Positions 36,410-45,582 are shown, numbered from the stretch's first letter. The stretch is DNA of 64,000 bases from Parabacteroides chongii (GCF_029581355.1 NZ_CP120849.1:2760501-2824500), one strand, 5' to 3'. Numbers and translations: made by a program. Notes: generated from the sequence alone by a model not told the origin.

Positions 36410-37375
36410 TTACTCTTTCACTTCCCAACCCAAAGCACTTGCGCCTAATACAGCTGCATCGCTTTCTTTCAATTGAGAGAAAAGAAGTTTTGTTTTACCT
36501 TCATACACTTTCAGCATGTTCTTTTCCATAGAACGTTTGATCGGATTCATGATCAGATCGCCCGCCTTAGTCAGACCGCCGAACAAGATGATAGCTTCCG
36601 GACTGGAGAATGCAACAGCATCGGCAAAAGCTTCACCCAGGATATTTCCTGTAAATTCGAAGATTTCCTGAGCCAGTTTATCATTCTTCATCGCTGCATC
36701 ATATACATCTTTTGAAGTGATTTCATCCGGATCCAATTCACGCAGCAAGCTGTCGTCTTTACGGATTTCCAGATATTCGCGTGCTGTACGAGCCACACCT
36801 GTCGCAGATGCATAGGTTTCCAGACATCCCTGGCGACCGCAACCGCAAGGACGACCGTTGTTACGACGCATAATTACGTGTCCCAACTCACCGGCAAATC
36901 CGTCATGTCCGTAAACCAGGTTACCACCGATAACAATACCGCTACCAACGCCTGTTCCCAGTGTGATCACGATAAAATCTTTCAGACCGCGCGCTGCACC
37001 ATAAGTCATTTCACCGATTGCTGCAGCGTTCGCATCGTTTGTCAGTGCTACAGGAATACCGCCGATCTGTTCGCTGATCAACTGAGCCAAAGGAATTTTT
37101 CCTTTCCATGGAAGGTTCGGAGCAAATTCAATACAGCCGTTGAAGAAGTTTCCATTGGGAGCTCCTACACCTACACCTTTGATTTTGTCGGGACCGCCGG
37201 CCTGGTCGATCACTAATAACAAACCTTGTCCGAGTTCGGCAACATAATCATCTATGTCGTTATATTTACCTGTTTTGATTGATCCACTGTACAAGATTGT
37301 ACCTCTTGCGTCTACTACTCCAAAAACAGTATTGGTACCGCCTATATCAATACCTACTACATAAGGCTTCTCCAT
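36410..37375 (-). CDS. ROK family glucokinase / N-acetylglucosamine kinase
   Basis: 321 residues. ATP-binding VGIDIGGTNTVFGVVD at the N-terminus, the ROK signature region ELGHVIMRRNNGRPCGCGRQGCLETYAS with its zinc-binding cysteines, and NDANAAAIGE. ROK kinases of this type phosphorylate glucose and, in Bacteroides (RokA), also N-acetylglucosamine. Cytoplasmic; feeds sugars released by the utilisation loci into glycolysis. Single gene with a -7 box at 37416-37423. Substrate preference is inferred from relatives. Confidence 0.88.
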   Translation of the reverse strand: MEKPYVVGIDIGGTNTVFGVVDARGTILYSGSIKTGKYNDIDDYVAELGQGLLLVIDQAGGPDKIKGVGVGAPNGNFFNGCIEFAPNLPWKGKIPLAQLISEQIGGIPVALTNDANAAAIGEMTYGAARGLKDFIVITLGTGVGSGIVIGGNLVYGHDGFAGELGHVIMRRNNGRPCGCGRQGCLETYASATGVARTAREYLEIRKDDSLLRELDPDEITSKDVYDAAMKNDKLAQEIFEFTGNILGEAFADAVAFSSPEAIILFGGLTKAGDLIMNPIKRSMEKNMLKVYEGKTKLLFSQLKESDAAVLGASALGWEVKE

Positions 37376-37415
37376 GATTTTATATTTATGATTAATAATG
37401 AGCGTTTCTGGAAAG

Positions 37416-37423
37416 CAAATATA
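37416..37423 (-). promoter_or_regulatory. -7 box for the ROK kinase gene
   Basis: Minus strand TATATTTG, an exact TAnnTTTG match, 41 bp before the start codon. Confidence 0.6.
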
Positions 37424-37584
37424 AGAGGAATCTGTTTAGCTGCAATGATTTTCTTCAAAAAAATGCTGAATTGTTTCAGTTTTCAGTTTTGGCAATAAAT
37501 GTAACTTTAGTTTGTTACCTGATCAAAATGTGTCATTTTCAGCTTTTTCTCCTCTTTCTATAGTGGTTTTTTCGGGATTTGTTT

Positions 37585-37592
37585 TATATTTG
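37585..37592 (+). promoter_or_regulatory. -7 box for the GyrI-like gene
   Basis: TATATTTG, exact consensus, 19 bp before ATG 37612, so the leader is very short. Confidence 0.6.
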
Positions 37593-37611
37593 GTAAATTC
37601 TTAACCCTTTA

Positions 37612-38097
37612 ATGAATAACACTATGCCACAGGTTTCAGACATACGGCTTATGGTCCGGGCGGAACAACCTGTTTTATCAGCCCGCATAAAAGTCGGTTA
37701 CAAAGAATTAGAAGAGATGTTTGCCAGGAAACGCGAGGATGCGTTGCGGATTTTACGAAAAACAGGCATATATATGACCGATGTGCCTTTTATCATTTAC
37801 TACGATTTTATGAACATGGATCTGCATGACCTGGATGTAGAGATTTGTTTCCCCGTATCTTGTATGATGGAAGGGAATGAGGGTGTGCAGCCCCGGGTTA
37901 TTCCGTCATCGAAAGTGGTTCATTGCCTGTTCAGAGGCGATTACGACGAGATGGATTATTTGTATGGCGAGATGACTTCCTGGATGATGATGAAAGGGTA
38001 TGAACCGGAAGGTACTGCCTATGAGTTCTATTACCGTAAAAAGGAAGAATCTTACGATGACCGGTTAACCAAAATTGTATTGCCGGTAAAAAGCTGA
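37612..38097 (+). CDS. GyrI-like small-molecule-binding domain protein
   Basis: 161 residues, no signal peptide or DNA-binding domain. The pattern VLSARIKVGYKELEEMFAR, IYYDFMNMDLHDLDVEICFPV and AYEFYYRKKEE matches the SOUL/GyrI-like fold used as an effector-binding module in AraC- and MerR-type regulators and as stand-alone proteins. It may bind or sequester hydrophobic ligands; the real role is unknown. The start could also be the second ATG at 37624. Its 3' end is part of a strong hairpin shared with the convergent VOC gene. Confidence 0.7.
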   Translation: MNNTMPQVSDIRLMVRAEQPVLSARIKVGYKELEEMFARKREDALRILRKTGIYMTDVPFIIYYDFMNMDLHDLDVEICFPVSCMMEGNEGVQPRVIPSSKVVHCLFRGDYDEMDYLYGEMTSWMMMKGYEPEGTAYEFYYRKKEESYDDRLTKIVLPVKS

Positions 38098-38110
38098 TAC
38101 AATTTTGGTT
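38067..38110. terminator. Bidirectional terminator hairpin between GyrI-like and VOC genes
   Basis: Perfect 14-bp stem AACCAAAATTGTAT / ATACAATTTTGGTT. The left arm lies inside the last codons of the GyrI-like gene, so gene end and terminator overlap. Confidence 0.75.
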
Positions 38111-38125
38111 TTGATATTTACTGCT

Positions 38126-38503
38126 TTATTTGGCTGGTAATATTTCGATCCAGTAATCATCCGGGTCGTTGATGAAATACAAGCCCATGTCGGTGTTCTC
38201 GTAACATACGCAGTCCATTTCCTTGTGGAATTTGCGGGCTTCATCATAATCACCCGCCACGCGGAAACAGAGATGGCTTTCGTTATCTCCCAGTTCGTAT
38301 GGTTCGTTGCGGTCTCTTAGCCAGGTCAGTTCCAGTAGGAAACCGGTCTGATCGTCTGTCAGGTAAACAAGGATGAAGGAGCCGTCTTTCGCTTCTTTGC
38401 GGTGATGCTCTTTCAGCCCCAGTGCTTTCTTGTAGAAAGCGATGCTTCTTTCCAGGTCGAGAACATTGATGTTGAAATGATCAAATCTACTTTTAATTTC
38501 CAT
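38126..38503 (-). CDS. VOC family glyoxalase I-like protein
   Basis: 125 residues, full length for a glyoxalase I fold. The four metal ligands are in place: H9 (RFDHFN), E58 (LLELT), H77 (ESHLCF) and E120 (YWIEIL). Glyoxalase I isomerises the methylglyoxal-thiol hemithioacetal, but Bacteroidota lack glutathione as main thiol, so the physiological substrate may differ. It lies 18 bp after the metallo-hydrolase gene and is probably co-transcribed with it, which would suggest a small detoxification unit. Confidence 0.82.
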   Translation of the reverse strand: MEIKSRFDHFNINVLDLERSIAFYKKALGLKEHHRKEAKDGSFILVYLTDDQTGFLLELTWLRDRNEPYELGDNESHLCFRVAGDYDEARKFHKEMDCVCYENTDMGLYFINDPDDYWIEILPAK

Positions 38504-38521
38504 AATTGTTTTCTTTATAAA

Positions 38522-39244
38522 TTAAAAATCAGTGCCTTCTCCGGGGACGGACAACAAGATATAACGACATCCTTTCGACTCTGCATAAGGGCCGAAAGCG
38601 ACCACTTCGGCAGGACGTTCCCAAAAGTGCATGGGGACTAAAACGTCTGTCTTGATCCGGTCGACAAACTGTCGGGCTCCCCGCATAAAGTCTGTGCCGA
38701 TACGCGGATCGACGGGGAACATGGCAAGATGTAAATGTTGCGTTGTTTGAGCTAATGTTGTCAGTTCGTGCAAGTAATCGCCTTCTGCCTTTGCCACTTC
38801 CTGTGGGGTGGATTCGTCTTTCCAATGCCAGTTGTTGAGGTCGCCGGCATGAAACAGCTGTTTGCCTTCAGCCTCGATCAGGAAAGAAATACCGACATCG
38901 GTCGAGCCGAATGCCTGGATGCGGACATGCTCATCTTCAAAAACATCTCCCTTTTTCAGATAAGTGGCGTCTTCGGCTTTTGCACGTCGCCGTTTCAGGA
39001 TATCTTTAGAGAAAATATATTGGATATCCGGTTTTATCTCTTTCCATTTCAATATCTCCGGATTGAAATGATCCGGATGGAAATGGGAGGACAGTATATA
39101 TAATGTACCTGTGCGATGAAGCAGTTCGTCGTGTACGAATCCCGTATCCGGAGTTTCTCCCGAATCTTTAAAATAATCGATCAGGATGGCATATCCGTCT
39201 GCTTCGATGGCAAAGCCGCTGTGATAAATATAAGTAAGCCTCAT
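38522..39244 (-). CDS. MBL-fold metallo-hydrolase
   Basis: 240 residues from MRLTYIYHSGF. Metal motif HFHPDH (SSHFHPDHFNPE), then HAGDLNNWHW and a C-terminal VPMHFWE; no signal peptide, so cytoplasmic. It belongs to the UlaG-like/beta-lactamase fold group; some members are glyoxalase II-like thioesterases, which would fit its operon with a glyoxalase I-like gene, but the substrate is unproven. An in-frame ATG at 39265 is an alternative start. A -7 box lies at 39311-39318. Confidence 0.8.
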   Translation of the reverse strand: MRLTYIYHSGFAIEADGYAILIDYFKDSGETPDTGFVHDELLHRTGTLYILSSHFHPDHFNPEILKWKEIKPDIQYIFSKDILKRRRAKAEDATYLKKGDVFEDEHVRIQAFGSTDVGISFLIEAEGKQLFHAGDLNNWHWKDESTPQEVAKAEGDYLHELTTLAQTTQHLHLAMFPVDPRIGTDFMRGARQFVDRIKTDVLVPMHFWERPAEVVAFGPYAESKGCRYILLSVPGEGTDF

Positions 39245-39310
39245 ACTGTTTTCTTTTGTTTTCATGTAAATAAAACATGATATCCTGTGATTAAGTTGCT
39301 TTCTGCGGTA

Positions 39311-39318
39311 CAAATATA
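39311..39318 (-). promoter_or_regulatory. -7 box for the metallo-hydrolase/VOC operon
   Basis: Minus strand TATATTTG, exact consensus; start near 39304 and leader of about 60 nt to ATG 39244. The rest of the gap to 39752 holds the repeat array at 39361-39450, then AT-rich DNA without an ORF, and the efflux promoter. Confidence 0.6.
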
Positions 39319-39360
39319 CAAAAGGATCGGATGATTTATATTTTTTATCTCAAACAGTTT

Positions 39361-39450
39361 GCCTTTCGATAGCTATGGGAAGGCCTTTCGATAGCTATGG
39401 TAAGGTCTTTTGATAGCAATGAACAAGCCTTTCGACAGCTATCGAAAGGC
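39361..39450. repeat. Four tandem ~22-bp units based on a self-complementary CTTTCGATAGCTATCGAAAG motif
   Basis: Units start at 39361, 39383, 39405 and 39427. The first two are nearly identical (GCCTTTCGATAGCTATGG plus 4 nt), the third is diverged, and the last closes as an almost perfect palindrome (CCTTTCGACAGC/TATCGAAAGG). Because the core is self-complementary, units can pair within or between copies. Function unknown. Confidence 0.75.
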
Positions 39451-39638
39451 AATTACTTTGTGGACAAAATATGAAATCAACAGCAACAATGCTTGATTTG
39501 GATGGGATGTTTTTAAAATATAATAAAAATTAAGTAGATGCAGTGAAAATAAGAAAAATCCGTTTATTTTGTAGGTGTTTTGTGATAGAATGTGTTTACC
39601 GGATTATAAATAGATAGTTAATATAATATAATTATTAG

Positions 39639-39678
39639 TACCTTGCGATACAAGGTATCTTATATAAATATACATTTG
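39639..39678 (+). promoter_or_regulatory. Promoter and dyad operator of the efflux operon
   Basis: TACATTTG (39671-39678) is an exact -7 box. The dyad TACCTTG-cgata-CAAGGTA (39639-39657) covers the -33 position, where a repressor would block polymerase. No regulator gene is adjacent. Confidence 0.6.
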
Positions 39679-39752
39679 TTCCGTCGGAGAATAAAAAAGT
39701 TCCTTAAACATGTAACATTTTTAGCAATGTGTACGTCTAATAATGAAAAGTA

Positions 39753-40454
39753 ATGACAAATATGATGATTCAGCTGAAAGGAATTAACAAAACGTATTTC
39801 AATGGTGCCCCGCTGCACGTCTTGAAAGGTATAGACCTGGAGATAGAAAAGGGAGAGATGGTCTCGATCATGGGAGCTTCCGGATCGGGAAAATCGACAC
39901 TGTTGAACATACTGGGAATATTAGATACTTATGATACGGGTACCTATCATTTGAACGGACAATTGATTCAGAATCTGAGCGAAACGCGTGCAGCTGAACT
40001 TCGTAATCAGATGATCGGCTTTATTTTCCAGTCGTTCAATCTGATTTCCTTTAAGAATGCGATGGAGAATGTGGCTCTTCCTTTGTATTATCAGGGAATG
40101 AACCGCAAGAAAAGAAATGCTATGGCAATGGAGTATCTGGATATGGTCGGTCTGAGAGACTGGGCGGAACATATGCCGAGTGAAATGTCCGGCGGACAGA
40201 AGCAGCGTGTTGCCATTGCCCGTGCCCTGATTGCCAAACCACAGGTGATCCTGGCCGACGAGCCGACCGGTGCACTCGACAGTAAGACTACGGTCGAGGT
40301 AATGGAACTGCTTCGCAATGTGAATAAAGAAGGCATGACTATGGTGATCGTTACCCACGAACAATCCGTAGCCGATGCAACAGAAAAGATCATCCGTGTC
40401 AAGGATGGTCTGATAGAAAACATAGAAAGAGGAAAAGGATATGTTCGACTTTGA
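39753..40454 (+). CDS. ABC transporter ATPase (MacB/LolD type)
   Basis: 233 residues. Walker A GASGSGKST, signature MSGGQKQRVAIARAL, Walker B VILADEPTGALD, and the H-loop VIVTHE are all intact. It powers the two permeases encoded immediately downstream; its end overlaps the first permease by 14 bp, implying translational coupling. The start may be 39753, 39762 or 39765; the conserved part begins at MIQLKGINKTYF. Cytoplasmic side of the inner membrane. Confidence 0.92.
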   Translation: MTNMMIQLKGINKTYFNGAPLHVLKGIDLEIEKGEMVSIMGASGSGKSTLLNILGILDTYDTGTYHLNGQLIQNLSETRAAELRNQMIGFIFQSFNLISFKNAMENVALPLYYQGMNRKKRNAMAMEYLDMVGLRDWAEHMPSEMSGGQKQRVAIARALIAKPQVILADEPTGALDSKTTVEVMELLRNVNKEGMTMVIVTHEQSVADATEKIIRVKDGLIENIERGKGYVRL

Positions 40455-41706
40455 TAATTTCCGCGAGATATGGAGTACGATCAAAAAGAACAAGCTCCGT
40501 ACATTCCTCACCGGCTTTTCCGTAGCATGGGGGATTTTTATGCTGATCGTCCTGCTGGGAGCTGGTAACGGGATGAAAAACGGCATCATGAAAAACTTCG
40601 ACCGTTGGGCGGGAAACCGTGTGGAGACATGGCCCCGCTTTGCCAGTAAACCTTATAAGGGAATGCAGACGAACCGACGGATCAAGTATAAAGACGACGA
40701 TCTGGTGGCACTGAAACAACAGAATCCGGAAGTAAACCTGGTATCGGGTATTCTCTATCAAAGCGATACACTTTCATATAAAGAGGAATATAATACTTAT
40801 TCGTTGCAGGGAGTCCATCCGGACAAGGCTATAATCGACAAGATCACGATGACGGTAGGCAACGGACGTTTTATTAATGAAGTGGATGTCCTGCAAAAGA
40901 GAAAGGTGATCGTTATTAGTCCGCGAATGAAAGAAGTCCTTTTCAGGGGAGAAGACCCGTTAGGTAAATATATAAATGCCAGTGATATTGCTTATCAGGT
41001 AATCGGAATCTATACGGATGAGGATAATAATAACAATGCACCGGCCTATATTCCTTTTTCTACTGCACAGCAGCTGTATCGTTCGGGCTATGGCCTGGAT
41101 AATATTATCTTCTCCCTGGATGGTGTCAGCACCAAAGAAGAATATGAAGCCTTTGAGAAACGTTTCCGTCAGCAGATGGGTAAACGACACTATTTTGACC
41201 CGGAAGATTTGCGGGCGATCGGTATGTGGAGTACGATTGAAGATTTTGCCATGTTTAACGGTATGTTGAATGGTATTACCTTGTTTATCTGGATTATCGG
41301 TATCGGAACACTCGCTGCCGGCATCGTGGGAGTGAGTAATATCATGTTGATAACCGTAAGGGAAAGAACCCGTGAGTTCGGTATCCGTAAAGCGATCGGT
41401 GCTACTCCGTTCTCCATCCTGAAACTGATCATCGTGGAGTCTATCTTGATAACGGCAGTGTTCGGCTACATTGGAATGATAACCGGAGTGGGACTGACGG
41501 AAGCTATTAATGCCGTAATGGAGAGTAACAGTATGGGACAAGCCTCTTCGAATGATGATATGAGTATATTCCTGAATCCGACGGTAAGTCTGAGTGTCGC
41601 TTTGTCTGCTACCCTTTTGATTATCGCAGCGGGTGTGTTGGCTGGTTATTTCCCGGCACGTAAGGCAGTGAAAATTACGGCTATCGAGGCCATGAGAAAC
41701 GAATAA
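40441..41706 (+). CDS. MacB-like FtsX-family ABC permease 1
   Basis: 421 residues. One N-terminal membrane helix (FLTGFSVAWGIFMLIVLLGAG), a large periplasmic domain, then three C-terminal helices with the FtsX signature GVSNIMLITVRERTREFGIRKAIGATPF and ending ARKAVKITAIEAMRNE. MacB-type permeases do not move drugs through the membrane directly; they drive export from the periplasm through a TolC duct. The ATPase is a separate protein here, unlike enterobacterial MacB. It precedes a second permease by 12 bp. Confidence 0.9.
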   Translation: MFDFDNFREIWSTIKKNKLRTFLTGFSVAWGIFMLIVLLGAGNGMKNGIMKNFDRWAGNRVETWPRFASKPYKGMQTNRRIKYKDDDLVALKQQNPEVNLVSGILYQSDTLSYKEEYNTYSLQGVHPDKAIIDKITMTVGNGRFINEVDVLQKRKVIVISPRMKEVLFRGEDPLGKYINASDIAYQVIGIYTDEDNNNNAPAYIPFSTAQQLYRSGYGLDNIIFSLDGVSTKEEYEAFEKRFRQQMGKRHYFDPEDLRAIGMWSTIEDFAMFNGMLNGITLFIWIIGIGTLAAGIVGVSNIMLITVRERTREFGIRKAIGATPFSILKLIIVESILITAVFGYIGMITGVGLTEAINAVMESNSMGQASSNDDMSIFLNPTVSLSVALSATLLIIAAGVLAGYFPARKAVKITAIEAMRNE

Positions 41707-41718
41707 AAACAGAAAGAT

Positions 41719-42984
41719 ATGTTCGATATAGACCGTTGGGTGGAGATATGGGTGACAATCACCCGCAACAAGACCAGAAGTTTTCTGACCGGGTTCGGTG
41801 TGTTCTGGGGAATTCTGATGCTCGTTATCCTGCTGGGTTCCGGTACAGGGTTTAAGAATGGAGTATTGATGGGAGTAGACGGTTTTGCAACAAACTCTGC
41901 TTTCTTCTTTTCCGAACGTACCGGTGAAGCGTATAAAGGATATAAGAAAGGGCGTTATTGGCAGATGCGTAACCGCGACCTGGAAACGATCCGTCAGCGT
42001 GTGAAAGGTGTTCGCTACCTTTCGCCGATGGCCATGTCGTGGGGCGGACAGAATAATGTGGTGAGAGGACAGAAGGCTGGTACATATAATGTACGTGGCG
42101 TGCACTCAGAATATTTTCAGATTGAAACGCAGCATGTGCTGGAAGGCCGTTTGCTGAATGAGATAGATGTATTGGAAAGGCGTAAAGTCTGTGTGATCGG
42201 AAGTATTGTCCGCGAAGTATTATTTTCTCCTGGTGAAGATCCGATTGGCGAGTATATCCGCGTGAACGGTATTTATTATCAGGTGGTCGGTGTGGTAAAA
42301 CCCAAACCGCGCGTACAGATTGGCGGACGTACGGAAGAGAGTATTATGACTCCTTTTACAACCTTGCAGCAGGTGGCCAACCAGGGTGATAAATTCTGGT
42401 TCCTGTGTGCGACGGCAGAGGATGGATATAATTGTCAGAAGATGGTGGATGATATCACGGCGGTATTGAAAATGCAGAACGAGATTTCACCGACCGACCC
42501 GCAGGCTGTTAGCAGTTTTACGATAGCCAAGCAGTTCGAGACATTCGATATGCTTTTTACCGGAATCAATATTCTTGTATGGCTGGTAGGGATGGGAACG
42601 CTGTTGGCCGGTATCATCGGAGTTAGTAATATTATGATGGTGACTGTCCGGGAACGAACCCGTGAGATCGGTGTACGACGTGCTATCGGGGCCAAACCGT
42701 TCGATATCATATCCCAGATCATGAGCGAGAGCTTGTTGCTTACGGCTTTGGCCGGATTAATGGGGCTGAGTTGCGGGGTATTCCTGCTCGATGTGGTGAA
42801 CAGAATGCTGGCAAGCAGCGGGCAAGAGGCTAATAACGGCACTTTCTTCAGTAACCCGGAGATTCATATCGGAACAGCAGTTGTCGCTACATTCGTGTTA
42901 CTTATCAGTGGCTTGATGGCTGGATTGATTCCCGCCTGGCGAGCCATGCAGATCAAAGCTATTGATGCAATCAGAGAAGAATGA
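41719..42984 (+). CDS. MacB-like FtsX-family ABC permease 2
   Basis: 421 residues, a diverged paralogue of the preceding gene with the same layout: N-terminal helix (FLTGFGVFWGILMLVILLGSG), periplasmic domain, and GVSNIMMVTVRERTREIGVRRAIGAKPF near the C-terminal helices. Two different permeases with one ATPase suggest a heterodimeric pump. It is followed by the HlyD-type adaptor after a 45-bp spacer. Confidence 0.9.
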   Translation: MFDIDRWVEIWVTITRNKTRSFLTGFGVFWGILMLVILLGSGTGFKNGVLMGVDGFATNSAFFFSERTGEAYKGYKKGRYWQMRNRDLETIRQRVKGVRYLSPMAMSWGGQNNVVRGQKAGTYNVRGVHSEYFQIETQHVLEGRLLNEIDVLERRKVCVIGSIVREVLFSPGEDPIGEYIRVNGIYYQVVGVVKPKPRVQIGGRTEESIMTPFTTLQQVANQGDKFWFLCATAEDGYNCQKMVDDITAVLKMQNEISPTDPQAVSSFTIAKQFETFDMLFTGINILVWLVGMGTLLAGIIGVSNIMMVTVRERTREIGVRRAIGAKPFDIISQIMSESLLLTALAGLMGLSCGVFLLDVVNRMLASSGQEANNGTFFSNPEIHIGTAVVATFVLLISGLMAGLIPAWRAMQIKAIDAIREE

Positions 42985-43029
42985 ATATAATTGAGAATTG
43001 AAAGTTGAAAATTGAAAATAAGATAAATC

Positions 43030-44151
43030 ATGAAGAATCGTATCGTAAAGAAAGTCCTGCGAATCATCTTTTTAGTATTGGTGGGAGCCGCCGTGATCGG
43101 CACTTTCTACTTCTTGTGGAAAAAATCACAACCTGTTATTACTGTTTATGAAGTAGTAACACCCAAGCGTGACTCCGTGGAAACGAAAACCGTAGCGACC
43201 GGAAAGGTAGAACCTCGCGACGAAGTTCTTATCAAACCTCAGATGTCGGGTATTATTTCCGAATTGCTGAAAGAAGCCGGTCAGATGGTTAAAGAAGGCG
43301 AGATCATCGCAAGAATCAAGGTGATCCCGGAAATGGTTCAGTTAAACAGTGCCGAATCGCGTGTGCGTGTGGCTAAGATCAACCTGGAACAGATCACAGC
43401 TACCTATAAACGGGATGAAGAACTGCATAAGCAGGGAGTTATAGCGAAAGAAGATTATGAAACATCTTTGTCCAACTATAAAAAAGCACAGGAAGAAGCT
43501 GAGAATGCACAGGATGCATTGGAGATTATCCGTGAAGGTATTTCCCGCAGGTCTGCTGCATCCAGTACGACGCAGGTTCGCTCTACTATCACCGGTATGA
43601 TTCTGGATGTTCCTATCAAGGTGGGTAACTCTGTGATCCAGTCGAATACCTTCAACGACGGTACGACGATTGCTTCTGTAGCCGATATGAATAATATGAT
43701 CTTCCGTGGAAAAGTGGATGAAACGGAAGTGGGTCGTATCCATGAAGGAATGCCGATCAAATTGACTGTCGGTGCGCTGGATAGCCGTACGTTCGATGCA
43801 GTATTGGAATACGTAGCTCCGAAAGGTGTGGAAGAAAACGGTGCCGTGATGTTCGAAATTAAAGCTGCCGTACAGATGCCGGAAGATGCCTTTATCCGTG
43901 CCGGTTACAGCGCCAATGCCGAGATTGTGCTGAAACGTGCGACAGATGTAATTACTATTCCTGAAAGTTGCGTAGAGTTCAGCGGCGATTCTACTTTCGT
44001 GCAGATCGTGACGCAGGAGAAACCGGAACAACTGTTCGAGAAACGTCCTGTAACAGTCGGCCTGTCTGACGGTATCAAGATTGAAGTGAAGGATGGTTTG
44101 GCTGAAAATGATAAGATTCGTGGCGGTATTGTTGCTCCGAATAAGAAATAA
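43030..44151 (+). CDS. HlyD/MacA-type periplasmic adaptor
   Basis: 373 residues. An N-terminal membrane anchor (LRIIFLVLVGAAVIGTFYFLW), the lipoyl-like half motif VATGKVEPRDEVLIKPQMSGIISEL, a helical hairpin about 105-175 (LNSAESRVRVAKINLEQITA ... NAQDALEIIREG), then beta-barrel and membrane-proximal domains. It bridges the ABC permeases and the TolC-family channel encoded next. Same operon as 39753-45522. Confidence 0.92.
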   Translation: MKNRIVKKVLRIIFLVLVGAAVIGTFYFLWKKSQPVITVYEVVTPKRDSVETKTVATGKVEPRDEVLIKPQMSGIISELLKEAGQMVKEGEIIARIKVIPEMVQLNSAESRVRVAKINLEQITATYKRDEELHKQGVIAKEDYETSLSNYKKAQEEAENAQDALEIIREGISRRSAASSTTQVRSTITGMILDVPIKVGNSVIQSNTFNDGTTIASVADMNNMIFRGKVDETEVGRIHEGMPIKLTVGALDSRTFDAVLEYVAPKGVEENGAVMFEIKAAVQMPEDAFIRAGYSANAEIVLKRATDVITIPESCVEFSGDSTFVQIVTQEKPEQLFEKRPVTVGLSDGIKIEVKDGLAENDKIRGGIVAPNKK

Positions 44152-44169
44152 AATTTAAACGAATAAGCT

Positions 44170-45522
44170 ATGAAACAAGTAATATCATCTATAGCGTTGG
44201 CTTCTTTCCTTTTCTGTCTCCCGGCGGGAGCACAGGAGGCACCAAAACAATGGTCGCTGGAGGAATGTATCCGTTACGCTATTGAAAATAATATAGATCT
44301 GAAGCAGAAAGAACTGGAGCGGCAGAATCAGGAGGTGACCTTGCATACCAGTAAATATAGCTGGTTGCCCAACCTGAATGCCAGTATCAATGAAAACTTC
44401 GGTTTTGGTCGGTCTGAATCGAAGGATGGTCTGATCGTAGACCGTAACTCGGCAAATACCTCTGCTTCTATTCAGTTGAGTATGCCTATATTCGATGGTT
44501 TCAAGATCCCTAACGACATTGCAGCGCGCAAGCTGGACTTGAAAGCATCTATTGAGACACTGAATAAAGCGAAGGAAGACCTTTCTATAAATGTGGCTTC
44601 CTATTATTTGCAAGTTCTTTATAATAAGGAAATGCTGAAGATTGCCGAATTGCAGGTGGCACTCAGTTCGGAGCAGGTAACAAAGACGGAGGCGCTTTAT
44701 AATGCGGGAAAAGTCCCGGAGTCACAATTGTATGATATGAAAGCGCAGCTGGCAAAAGACGAGGTTACACTGACCGAATCGAGAAACAACGTAAAGCTGG
44801 CATTGCTCGATTTGACTCAAGCGCTCGAACTGGAACGTGATGGTGAAAATTTCGACGTGCTTGAGCCTGAAACAGGTGATGCGGTTGAACAATATATGAG
44901 CAGCATTATCCCGCCGGATCAGGTGTACGACTATGCAGTCGGTGTTAAACCGCAGGTCAAGGAACAGGAATACCTGCTCGAAAGCCAGAAGAAAATGCTG
45001 AAGGTGGCTCAGGCCGGTTATTATCCCAAACTGAATTTCAGTGCAGGTTACAGCAACGGTTACTATCATAACTTCGGTGACGGAGATTATAATAATGCTC
45101 CGTTTAGTGACCAGTTGAAGAATAACGGACAGAAATCGATCGGTTTCAGTCTGAGCATTCCGATCTTCAATCGTTTCCAGGTGCGTAACAGTGTTCGTTC
45201 TGCCCGTATCGCTATCCATAATCGCGAGTTGCTGATGGAGAACTCTAAAAAGATACTCTATAAAGAGATCCAACAAGCTTACTACAATGCTACGGCTGCA
45301 CAGGAAAAATATGTATCGTCCGACAAGTCGGTCGATGCCAGCAAAATAGCTTTCTCTTATGCAGAGGATCGTTATGGAGCCGGAAAAAGTACTGTTTTTG
45401 AGTACAGCGAGGCAAAGACCAAGTATGCGCAGAGCCTGGCCGAACAGACACAGGCGAAATATAACTTTATTTTCCGTGCCAAGATTTTGGATTTCTATCA
45501 TGGAACACCGATTACTTTATAA
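44170..45522 (+). CDS. TolC family outer-membrane efflux channel
   Basis: 450 residues. Signal peptide (ISSIALASFLFCLPAGA), then the two-fold OEP repeat: SLEECIRYAIENNIDLKQKEL and SIQLSMPIFDGFKIPNDIAARK in the first half, GFSLSIPIFNRFQVRNSVRSAR in the second, with long coiled helices between. It completes a tripartite efflux system with the ATPase, permeases and adaptor. Two terminator-like hairpins follow. Confidence 0.92.
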   Translation: MKQVISSIALASFLFCLPAGAQEAPKQWSLEECIRYAIENNIDLKQKELERQNQEVTLHTSKYSWLPNLNASINENFGFGRSESKDGLIVDRNSANTSASIQLSMPIFDGFKIPNDIAARKLDLKASIETLNKAKEDLSINVASYYLQVLYNKEMLKIAELQVALSSEQVTKTEALYNAGKVPESQLYDMKAQLAKDEVTLTESRNNVKLALLDLTQALELERDGENFDVLEPETGDAVEQYMSSIIPPDQVYDYAVGVKPQVKEQEYLLESQKKMLKVAQAGYYPKLNFSAGYSNGYYHNFGDGDYNNAPFSDQLKNNGQKSIGFSLSIPIFNRFQVRNSVRSARIAIHNRELLMENSKKILYKEIQQAYYNATAAQEKYVSSDKSVDASKIAFSYAEDRYGAGKSTVFEYSEAKTKYAQSLAEQTQAKYNFIFRAKILDFYHGTPITL

Positions 45523-45534
45523 TATTATTTACAC

Positions 45535-45553
45535 AAGGACACAGGTCCTTTTT
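45535..45553 (+). terminator. First terminator of the efflux operon
   Basis: AAGGAC / GTCCTT with a 4-base loop, then a T run, 12 bp after the stop codon. Confidence 0.75.
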
Positions 45554-45582
45554 ACAACATAATTGATAGACACACCAAAAAG

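Noticed and set aside
39361..39450. CRISPR array
   Set aside because: The 22-bp units abut directly without unique spacers and are themselves palindromic; no cas genes are present.
40960..42105. 381-codon minus-strand open frame
   Set aside because: Spans the junction of the two permease genes in antisense; composition is His/Thr-rich and unlike a protein.
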